Assembly: GCF_037975245.1 (NCBI RefSeq)
Contig: NC_092563.1
Coordinates: 28,171,960-28,235,959, forward strand
Direction of reading: 5' to 3'
Source: Apostichopus japonicus
Lineage: Eukaryota; Echinodermata; Holothuroidea; Aspidochirotida; Stichopodidae
DNA length: 64,000 nucleotides
Part shown: in pieces, positions 36,764 to 48,700 of the stretch
How positions within the stretch are numbered: the first letter of the stretch is position 1
How the letters are laid out: each line of letters starts with the position of its first letter
Program-made: the position numbers and the translations under genes
The notes under the pieces: model-generated
Told to the model about the DNA's origin: nothing
Database searches by the model: none
What the model saw: only the letters and a program-made list of their open reading frames with translations

Positions 36764-39700
36764 CTGTGATGCAGAAAAAATACAAAGGAGTGATGATTTA
36801 AAAAATAAATTTAAAAAAAAATTATAAAAAAAAAAAAAATCGATTTTGTATCATTAGTTTATAGATGAATGGTCGTTAATCAAATGAGAGCAAGTCAAAT
36901 TCAACTGAAATTATCACAAATTGTCAATGAAACAGCTATATTGTAAACAAAATTATACATGTGGCAGTACTAGTTAGTGATATTTACATCGGTACAAATT
37001 CTTGCTTCAATACACATTATCTCAGGTGGTATGAGGGGCATACACCCCCTCTTCCCTTTTCAACCCCACACAAAAAACTTAAAAGTAGCTACTGGTACAA
37101 TACTGCGTGTAGACCTAATTATAGACCTAATCGTTTGCCTAATTATGCCTCAGAACACACCATTTAATGTCTAAATTTGTTTTTCTTTTCTGGGGGAGTA
37201 TACTCCAGACCCTCTACAGGGGGAGATGGCTATAACGACTCCAGGGTCACACCCCATACTTCCTAGGATCCGCCCCTGTATCTTAAAGTGGTCATCGGAT
37301 GCTAAAAACTTGCTAAATGGTTTTTGGAAGTACTCTCCTGAAATGGGGAAGTGTCAAAATAAACATGTACATGTCTCAGTGAGAAAGAACGTTCTGAAGT
37401 TTGCAGTAAATGAGTGAAGCAGTTTGAAGATGATTGACCATCAAGGTTATGGGATAAGATTTAACATATTCTTCTTTCATGTCACACTTCAAAGCACTTC
37501 TACTGACAGTATGAACAGTATGTATATCATGTTGCTATTAGATAAAGGGATGGAACTGTTCATACTGTCTATACTATCCACATAAAAGAATGACATGGAA
37601 ATATCCTGTATAGAGTAGCATGGTAGGTGACCATTAGTTGACCATCTAGCAGATTTGGCTTTTTAGTCTATATGATTGTCAAGTGATAGTAAACCCCAGC
37701 TTGATTCTCATATGGAAAGCAGAATAGGCTAGGTTTTTGTGCTACAAAAGAGTGGTATATCTAAGCTCTAGTTGATTTTTTACATCTGATGTGACATTTA
37801 TACAACAAGAAGCACACAAAATTCTTTCTGTTCTAGAGTAACTGGTGATGAGACATAAAAAGCTGAAAACATGTCCAACTGCTTTTATGTGGTTAAACAG
37901 GCCCCGATGCAAACTAGGACAAATAGTTAATATGATTCACACATAAAATGTGTTGTGTACTTACTCCTCCAAACTTTAAGTACTGTCGAATGACATCAGG
38001 ACAAAGGAATCCCTTGTACTTCTCATCAGACATGGCTTCCTCGAGGATCTAGGCAACAACAATCGATAAAGAAAAACAACAGCATTAGAGTAAATCACGC
38101 TATTCATAATGATTTCTCTTATTGCACTTTTTTGTTTTACTCCTGTAACTTTAAATATTAATTATTCTATCTGCAAATGTTTTCGTATGATGTTGTAAGA
38201 CAGGTGTACATGGAAGTAAACAACAATGACTTCAATTTTACATTGATGGAAAATGATTTAGTTTAGTAGAAAAAAAAGGATCAGGAGGGACACTCAAGTC
38301 CCCATCAAGGACCCTATAGGAGAAAAAAAAAACTGAAGACACAAACACTCAGACCTGAATACAATGCTTAAAGTCCTTGTCCAAAGCATTCTTAAACCCA
38401 TTCACACTACTTGCAAGTACAACTTTCTCAGGCAAACCGCTCCACTCATTCACAACCCTATTAGAAAAAAAGTTATGCCGAATATTAATCCTACTTTGTG
38501 ACTTTTGGAGTTTAAGACAATGACCTCTGGTACAACTACTATCAGCAAACATGAAAAAGTCGGTGAAGGATTAATTGTCAAAACCATACACAATCTTGAA
38601 AACCTGAATTAAGTCACCACATAACTTCCTAAGTTCCAGTGTGGGGAGATTCAACAGTTGTAACCGCCTATAATGAGGAACTGCTCAGTTACTGTACACC
38701 ACCTCTTTTGGAAAGCCAAATAAGCCTCATCAGATGGATTTATCTTCTGAAAGATTTTGCCTCCATCTTCTAAAAGATATGTTCACCTTCATGTCGGTAA
38801 TATTGACTGACATATAGCTAATATAAACATGTCTGATGCTACTGTTAAAATGACATGTGCATGATGACCATTTTAACATATCGGTTAAAAATATTGATAA
38901 ACTTCAGAGCATTTTCCAATTTGATGACCTTTTTGGTAAACATACAGGATAGCAAAAAGCTTCCGAAATACAATGATGTACGAAAGGTATGTACACATTT
39001 TGTTATGATATGTAAAATGTGTATTGTTTGGTCATGTGACACTTGACAAGCAGCAACTACCCTGGTTACATCAGCCATATATCACCTGAGATTATGGAAA
39101 TATCATATAGAACATTAATTTTTCAGAAGATCATCATATCTGGTGAGTCCTTTGAACATCGATACATTTAATAATAATCATAATAATCGGCAGTTATATT
39201 CACGACGCTGAAGCGACCACAAAAGTGGGAGAAACCGGCAAGGGCTTACGGATTACAACTTACACGTCTGGTGGCTTCCAATTCAACGTTTTTCACTCAA
39301 ATTTGGAATCTTTTCAAGTTAGAAAGTCATTTCAGATGGGAAAACCGTAGATTGTTCTTGGATGAAAACACACCTTACTATGACCTGGCCGGGTATCGAA
39401 CCCGGAACCTCCTGATTGCTAAACCTCATTGCTTAAAATGCCACCGCCTTTTTTATCCACTTGGTCACAGCACGCTATCATTGCTATCAGCATGTCTTTT
39501 CACCATACTGCATCTTCCACAGTGAATGATCACAGGCATGACTACACATTACAGATACACAAAGAACATTTAAAGTAACTGATGGATTTCTTAAATTTTA
39601 GATGCAAGTGGCTTCTGTGTCATTACCAGGGAAGTAGCCCAAAAACTGGTGAATTTAATTCATAACAAGCACAGCACTCTAATGACAAGAAACTTACCGA

Positions 39701-42700
39701 TTCAATGAAGTAGCACCCTGGCTCGATGGTGAGGACCATATCAGCTTCCAAAACCCTGGCGGTACGGAGGTATTTTAGGCCAGGGAGTGTGCTCCGTTCA
39801 TTTCCCCCCTACGAATAGATAAGGACCAAGCATTAGATGAAAATACTAAAATAGATGGGTTGAAAAGTGACTCTTGTAAGAGAAATGAAATTGTACAGTT
39901 TGATGTAGCCCTATCAATGAGCCTACCAGCCCCCCCTCCCCCCCCAAAAAAAAACATAACTTGATACTAGTTTGACAGATCAGTGTGCATCAGTCATGCA
40001 AACTTTTATGTGAAAGAAATACATATTTGTATTAAACATTCTTATGTGAGGAAGCAGGGTACAAAAATAACACACACACATTATTCATACACAATATAAC
40101 AACCAGAATGCAAAAATGCATTGTGGTTTCGATGATGTAACATGAGCAGTTTTCGTCATGAATTTGATGTGATGTGATGTATAGTGAGGGTGTACATGTT
40201 TACAAGGGTTTCACGATTTGACCTATGATGACCCCAAATGACCTTTGACCTCCACCAAAAACAATAGGCTTCTTGTACTCAATGTGGTACTTCTACACAC
40301 CAAATATGAATTGGTTTGACCTTCCCTTCTTGAGATATCATGTTTACAAGCTGGGCGTCACAAACGCACTCACATACACGCACACACACACATACACATA
40401 TACGCCATCATGAATGCAAAGGTTACGATAATCATCGAAACAAAAACCTTTCCAAAACCACCAAAATTGATGCATGAATTACCAAACAAGAGAAGAAACT
40501 GATTTAATATTTGTTCTCCATCAAGAAGAAACTATACCAGATGAAAGACAAATGTTGCAGTCATTAACATTATTTGCCAGATACAAAATATTCCATGAGT
40601 CTTTGACAGCGATGTTCTCTCATGCTATACAAGAAGTTTCTCTGGTTTTTATATACTGTACAAAAAAATACTAGATTAAAGAGATAAAAGTTTATCTTTC
40701 TATTCATAGCCTCCAACACATCTAAATATCAAGCGAATGTATAGGGTAATGATGAATTTAGTTATAAAGTTCATTGGAACATGACCCCAAACATATCAGA
40801 AGGACCGAAGCCAGTCACCGAGGATCAAATGGGTAGTCCTTTTTTCTTTCCAGTCACAGCATTTTCACTCACTGGGAAGAAATTAATTAGGTCATCTCAC
40901 CTTCCTTGATAACTTCGACTAATTTGGACGGGGCAAGACGGATGACCTATAACCAGATTTCTGGTGAGTTACTTCGTTTTATGGTTAAGTCGAGCCACTA
41001 CGAGTGATTCATCTGAAACGAGTCTGTGACTTCAGCCACGGTATTACATCTCCATCCAGTAAATAAAATTCACTGACTTCTCGAGTCACTTAAGTAAGAC
41101 ATAGCAATCTATTGAATCTCACCTCGGGGTACCCCCCAACATCATGTACATCTATACCCATTAAGTGTCCCAGGCCATGAGGGAAGAACAGGGCACCGAC
41201 ATTGACTTTCTGCATCTCGCTGATATCACCCTTCAACAGACCGTGTGATGTCAACTCCTCAAGGATGACTTTCTCTGCCAACAGATGCATGTCTGTCCAG
41301 AGGACTCCTGAAAAAGAGAGAAACGAATGTCAAATCAAATCCAGCTTCATGTATCAACATGCAGCTGGGTCATTCCGCCTCAAATCAACCAATTTTCTGA
41401 AAAGTTCCCAGGTGACCCCCTCAGAATTAGATGAAATTTCATCAGAATGATTGAGTATGTCCCAAATGAACACATACAAAAAATTAAAATCATACTCCAT
41501 GTCGTTTTCGAGATATGGCCCGTTGAAATTTGGTCGTTGTGGCCAGTTTGCTCGTTTGCGATTCGCAAAAAGTGACTTTTGTGATATTTTCCGAATTTGA
41601 AAGCTCATAATTCAGTCTTTGTACCAGGTAGAGAGTTCAAATTTGGTATTCTATCTTACTTCTTGCCAAAATTTATGAATCTGCACTCAATTTAACTGTA
41701 TCTCCTTTATTTTTCTGGTTATGATCACCCAAAGTAGGCACTTTATTCTGTCAAAAATGTTTTTTGTGATTTTTAAGGTCACCCTGTATCCACATGAGAG
41801 GTCACATGAATCGTATATTCCTTGGGTATTATCTATGGTTGCATGTCTATACCCATAAGCAATTATAAGCCCACCAATGCATTAATTAAGAAATGGCATG
41901 GGGCCAAAGTTGGCTCCAGCCAGAAAAAGGTCAAAAAGACCCCGCCCTTCTTGACCCCGATTGACCCCGCGATCAATTGAAACATTGATTGAAATTTACA
42001 CCAGTTAAATATATATATTATATCTACTTGTACATCAAATTTCAGCTTTGGCACTCAACTCCTTCATGGTATGGTGGCAATTTGAATATTAGACGTTTTT
42101 CGCACATTTTTTAACAACCGCGTACACTAAGTTAATATCATACAGTGTATTTCAAGTTTGAAGCTTGTGTAATGTATTTTTTGCAGTTAGAAAAAAGATT
42201 GTTTTTATTATTGTTTTTAGAAATGGGTTGATTATGCATGTGTTCCACTGCAATACATGATCACTTCAGTTAACCCTCCAATAGGCTGGTCCCTCATACC
42301 TGTATAGTGCCTCAAAATCTCCCATAACACACGACACAATTTGGAGCCTTATATACAGTAGTATACAGTACTGTTGTAGAGTTTTTGTAGAGAAACATGG
42401 ATTAAACCACACAATACAATTTAAATCTGCCAGTACTTAAAAGAATAGTCCAGGTCAAAATTTCTTTGTGATGTTTAAAAGAGGAACATAATCCAAGCAT
42501 TCTGATGAAATTTGCATTCAATTCCTATGTACCTTTTTTGAGATATTGACAGTTGAAGTTGCCACCTTTTGGTACTAAAAGTGAACTTGGAGCAAACGGA
42601 TTTGACGTCATTGTTGCACTATGATAACTAAAGCTATTGTTTTCTTTAAAATTTATGTCTAATTTTATACTCCACAATTGGATGCATCCATAATGTTAAT

Positions 42701-45700
42701 GTACCATAGGTATTGGTATTTTATAATCATCACATCCCCTTTAGACAAACTAGTATTCCTATCCAATTATGGTCAAATCAATAGACTGAAAAATACAGAA
42801 AAAAGAAAACATTATTTGTCAGTGTGCAACTGTGACATCACACCTGTTTGCTTCAAGTTCACTTTGGTAGAATATCAGATAACTTCAACTGTCAATATCT
42901 CAAAAATGGAACATACTGTAGGAATTGAATGCAAATTTCACCAGAATGCTTAGATTATGTTCATTTTTAAGATACAGTATATCATAAAGAAATTTTGACC
43001 TGGACTTTTTTTTAGACTTTTCTTTTTAGACTGTGTCTGTCTTACTGCTCTCTGGCTTTAAAGCAGCATTTTGCATTTGGTCACCATTTTCCATTTTTTT
43101 GACAAGTCCATCAAGTTTTTTACATATATCAATCACAAAACAGCAAACCAAGATATTAGCCCATTTTTTCCTGTCAAAAGCGTTAATTGGCGAGTAATTA
43201 AGGACATTTGTAGATAATGTGAAAAGTGTCCTCCGACAAATTACACATTTCATATTAATCGCATCTATACAGTTCCCCCAACCCACTAGTTTGAACTCAA
43301 CCAATCAGAGATGCAGGTTTAGTTTGAGCCGTTGCTAAATATAGATTCAAAAATGTCGAGTTGGTAACTTGTTACAACCAGCGAGCTGGTACTCTAACAA
43401 CTCCCTGGTTCAACTGCCATAGACAATCTACACAAATCAAGCATGGAGTTGTATTACATATCGATCAATGACGTTCGTCGCTTTTAAATATTCATATTAT
43501 GGGTGAGGTTTATTGGGATCCCAATGGAAAATATCTTCGAGAAATACAAAGTTAAAAGTTGTTAATTTTTCGACTTTAATGCCACCATTTGAAATAAGAT
43601 TTGAATAGATAAGCTAGTTATGTATGTTGTTATGGCATCGAGGAATCAGTGAGGTTGAAAAAAACCATAGAAAAGAACGCAAAATGCTGCTTTAACCTAA
43701 CCCAGTCCCCCTTTTTCCCCCTCATGCTATACAAACACTGGTAACTCATTTGTCTAAACCTTTTGAACAATATCACCTGTGTGTCACATGTAGACACTAC
43801 ATTCTAGAACAATACTACCAGTGTGTCACGTGCAGCCACCATCATAAACTATACTGTAGCAGGAATACGATCTCATCACATCTTTATACCCATTGATGTT
43901 GGAAAGATTGAGAAGCTGCGACTCTCCAATGACCAACCACTGCAAAATTGTGCCCATTAGAGACCATGCAGAAGAGAGAGAATCCATTTCTGCTAATATT
44001 CAACCTCAGGCTGACACGAAAGAGTACCAACCAAGCGTTACATCGCTGGAATGTACGACAATGAGTGGTACATTGGTTATAGTGGAAATTTCAGAGGAAG
44101 AAAATTATGTCTTTGTGAAGTTAATGAAACAAACCAAGAACTCCAATGCACTTCCTTGGCCACAAAACACCCACAATAATTGTTGGATATCATTCTGAGC
44201 TATTATTTGTGTCATCAGTGCTCCAGAGTTACAGGGACATGGAAGCAGCCAGTACACCCTTCCTCATGAATACTTAAAAAACCATTCCAACCAAACTGCA
44301 AGCATTCATCAAGTAAACAAATTAAAGTGTGCTAACTTGTATATTAAGCCACACTGCAAGCATTCATCAAGTAAAAGAAATTAAAGTGTGCTAAACTTGT
44401 TTAACTTGTATCATGGAGCTATAAACAGTTTATAGCTCCATGCTTGTATATAGACATCCATGTGTGGTAAGAAAACTGTAAGGACATTGAAGCATTGAGA
44501 GTTGTGACAGAACCAGTAATTTAAATGTGCGTGAATCGTAAATGATGTGATTAAATGTCATTAATTTGACCTAAAACAATTTGTTATGTTACATTTTGAT
44601 TAAGCTGACTGAAACAAGGATACAATGATAATATCACTCATTCTTATACTATGATTACATGACGAATATATAAGCTTGAGATTAAAAAATGTGCGAAAAA
44701 CGTCTAATATTCAAATTGCCACCATACCATGAAGGAGTTGAGTGCCAAAGCTGAAATTTGATGTACAAGTAGATATAATATATATATTTAACTGGTGTAA
44801 ATTTCAATCAATGTTTCAATTGATCGCGGGGTCAACCGAGGTCAAGAAGGGCGGGGTCTTTTTGACCTTTTTCTGGCTGGAGCCAACTTTGGCCCCATGC
44901 CATTTCTTAATTAATGCATTGGTGGGCTTATAATTGCTTATGGGTATAGACATGCAACCATAGATAATACCCAAGGAATATACGATTCATGTGACCTCTC
45001 ATGTGGGCACAGGGTGACCTTAAAAATCACAAAAAACATTTTTGACAGAATAAAGTGCCTACTTTGGGTGATCATAACCAGAAAAATAAAGGAGATACAG
45101 TTAAATTGAGTGCAGATTCATAAATTTTGGCAAGAAGTAAGATAGAATACCAAATTTGAGCTCTCTACCTGGTACAAAGACTGAATTATGAGCTTTCAAA
45201 GTCGGAAAATATCACAAAAGTCACTTTTTGCGAATCGCAAACGAGCAAAATGGCCGCAACAACCAAATTTCAACGGGCCATATCTCGAAAACGACATGGA
45301 GTATGATTTTAATTTTTTGTATGTGTTCATTTGGGACATACTCAATCATTCTGATGAAGTTTCATCTAAATCTGAGAGGGTCACCTGGGGACCACTGGTT
45401 GATTTGACATGGAATGACCCAGCTATCTGTAACATTGACATAAAATGCTGAATTATGATTGGTACAGGATGAAATAATGGAAGGTATTTCTCCTTCTTAT
45501 CTTCCTATCTTACGAAAAGTTTGGTTGTTGATTGCAAGCGGTCTGCTGGGGAGGATATTTAGTTTACTGAGTTAGTGCGTCTTGCGACTCACAGCTACAA
45601 TATAGTGTTACAGAAGAGACAGCGATCCCAATACCAGCGAAAGAAATACTTGCTCCATTTGGGAGAGGAGAAAGATACCATTGTTTTAAGTTCATGCTTG

Positions 45701-48700
45701 AGAGCTGTTATTTTGCAAATCTGTAATGTCATACAGTAGTGCCACTATGATATATTTTATAATATCTCTCTGTTTATTGTTTTCTTCATATTTTCAAGAT
45801 ATAAATGTTAACTGTGTTGACACTGAACTTAATGGCCTCATTAGGTCATGTTAAGAGCTTCAATGTTTTAGATTGAGCATTTGTAAAACACGTATATATT
45901 CATCAGCTCTGGCATTTACTACATTATATGACGGTCAAATATCTGGTTACCCAAAAATTTAAAACAGGGATTATTTTCTTCCTGTTAGGCAGCTAGTTTG
46001 CTTACCTGGGAAGCTTTAGGATGCTGTTATCTAAAGTTTGCTGTATGATTAATTCAATTGGCTTTATTGAATTTCACATTAATATAACTGTAGAAGTCTA
46101 ACGGGTAGCCTTCACTGAGTAATGATTCAGGATTCTGCAATCTGTTCACAGCTGTCTTAACATTACTGCAATGTTAAGACAGCTGTTCACAGCTGTCTTA
46201 ACATTGCAGTAAAGGGAAATATAGCATATAACCTATTCATGAGACAAATACCTGGTTTGACAGCATTAAAGACTGCTTGGTTTGCTTTCAGTACAGTATT
46301 GTAGATTTTCTTCTGTTGGTCTGTAAACTTGCCATTGACCGGGTAGGCACAAGTAATGTCTGAAGCATAGCAGTAGTACTCCCCTCCCATGTCAAAGTTA
46401 CTACAGAAAGAAAATTGACCAAAACACTTTAATACAAACTTTTACCCCCGACAAGGGTGTAAAACAAAACTTTGATCTGCGCTCAAGTCAGATATGGTAA
46501 TCTGAACAAAGATGAAGCTGGGACGAAGAGTTTGCGAGGAAAACTTGCACGCTCTCTGCATCAAAAAAGACATCGCGATGACATGAGACTACAGCGCCAT
46601 AGTACAAATGAATCTATTCATACAATGACTTATGCAATATTACTGTATCACAAATTATTCATTTTCAGTCACATTAGAGTTAGATCAAATGCCCAGTGAA
46701 GCTGATTTTTGCAGTGTTAAGGTGGATTCCATGAGCATTCACCATCTGTTATCGATGGGTCTTTAGTATCAATCAAACTTAAAGAGTGAAAGAAACACCA
46801 AAGAAGAGCGTCCAGATTTGTGAAACAGACAACAAACTAGTTAAAATTGATATTTATATACTGCACATATGTATATATATATATATATGTTGAGACGAGT
46901 TGAGACTAGTGGAACACTAGTAGTTGTTACTCAGAGTTTCAGGCGTTGAGCGATCATCAGACAACTCAATATATATCTATATATATATATATATTCATTT
47001 GCCTTTGTCGTTTACCTCCATTTCATTAACATAAAGTCTGTTCAAAGTATCTCTTTTCTAGATCCGGCTTTAGGAATCACAAATGATTTCGAGTTGGTTT
47101 GCATCATGTTTGATCTCTAGAGTAAGGCAAAATATGTCAACAACTAGTATTGTTCGATACAGGTGACAAACGCCTACAGTGAAATTCCGACCTTCCTTAT
47201 CAGTTTCGAACATCTGGACAATCAGCGTCCAGAGCCTAGTGATTAGGGTGTTTGTATATAAAGCGGGAGGCTCGGGTTCGAATCCCGGTGGAGGCTGGAA
47301 GTTTTTTCACTGTTCTTCATTTTCCAACTCCTTACCATTTCAATTATATTTCATACTATTTATACTAGAGAGGGCAATTGACTCACCAGATATCCCCAGC
47401 TTCCATGGTTCTACTGTTTGGTTCACCAGCATGTCCATAATGCAATATGGCTGCATTTGCACCTCTGAAGGAAACACATTCCACGGAAAGAACAAAAAAA
47501 ATCATTGTCGAATATTAAACTGTTCAAATTTGCAAAACAATTAAGGGGTTGGATAACTCAATTGGTAAATTGCAATGCTTGTGACCTTCCAAACTCTCTT
47601 GAAATCCTTTCCCTGTTTTATCTGGATTATTTTAAATGAAACTGAGGCATGTTCCCTTGTTTACACATTTACTATATTGTACTGTGGTTTCTCACTGGTG
47701 ACCCTAGGGAAGAAATGGCTATGTAGGGAAATGAAAGGCTGGATAGCTCAGTTGCTAGAAGACAGGGCTTGTAACCCTGGAGGTCACTGGAGGTCACTGG
47801 TTCAAAACTCTGTTCTTGCCAAAAAAAATCATTGCTCTCTGACATTTTCCAAAAAACTGGACAAGGAATTGGAATGTTATATCACAGAGGAAACAAGAAA
47901 GTAATCACTTCTTCAATAAAGATTTGCTACCAGTAAAACATCTCAGTTTTATTTGTTTATCTCTGCGTAGAGTAAATCAGGTTGAAGGGGATACTTGTCA
48001 TATTTACTAGATTTTTTTGGTTGTTCGTTTTTGCTTTTTTGTCTCTACCATTACTAAAGGTACCAGGCAAGATACTGAAGAAGTTCTTTCAGTTCCATGT
48101 GACCGGTGTAGACTCCTTGGAATACTACAATAATAATTCGTAAAACGACACGATTAACAAATTGAAATATTACAAAGTTTCCAACATTATCACAGCAGAA
48201 TACAGAATCTGTTTTGGTTTTCTTTCTAATTTGTAACTATTTTTGGTTTACATTTCTAGTTATTTTGCATTCTCTTGTTTTATTTTCACGGTGACATTTA
48301 CTCGCTATTAATTCAGGTGTGCTTAACTAAATGCCAAAGTTAATGCTACAATTAATGCTAAAGATAGTTAGCAACTTAATAAATTCACAAGTCAAATAAA
48401 TGCCAAATTTGTAGAAGATGGGAGAGTTGAGAACCATTAACTTACGAAGCACAGATACAGGTGTATGAGGTGTGCCTACATCCTCCATTGTAGTAGCAGT
48501 AATGTTGAAACATGCTGAAAAAAGTACACACACAAAAAAAATTATATAAAATGAAACATGAAAATACATTCTTGTATAGCTTTTAGAGGGGTTCTCCTTT
48601 ACCTCACATAACCCCCATCAAGGCTTCCCCCCCCCTCCAATTGAATGCTTAATTGTGATAATTGTATATTACAATCTAAGAATATAAAAAAACATGTGAA

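Larger units (their letters stand above)
41363..45424. mobile_element. 4.06-kb inverted-repeat element with ~750-bp arms in PEPD intron 11
   Basis: The left arm 41363..42114 and the right arm 44682..45424 are reverse complements of each other, with scattered differences. The outer ends are AGCTGGGTCATTCC and GGAATGACCCAGCT. A 2.6 kb central part holds three further items: an inner inverted-repeat element (42447..43006), a TTAA-type MITE (43058..43695), and a degraded coding fragment (43893..44198). No transposase was recognised. A 4-bp AGCT target duplication is possible but cannot be distinguished from the inverted repeat itself. The left end lies only 55 bp from the exon 12 acceptor. Confidence 0.8.

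Noticed and set aside
41354-41608. Minus-strand 84-residue frame and its inverted partner at 45188..45451
   Set aside because: Both are the same arm sequence of the inverted-repeat element, and no known domain is visible.
47275-47285. Possible functional tRNA gene around the perfect B box
   Set aside because: The upstream half does not fold into proper acceptor and anticodon arms, and a SINE-like body follows. It is better called a tRNA-derived SINE.
47731-47815. Possible tRNA-Thr gene
   Set aside because: A 10-bp duplication and a degraded T arm (GGTTCAAAACTC) break the fold, and the sequence continues into a SINE body.
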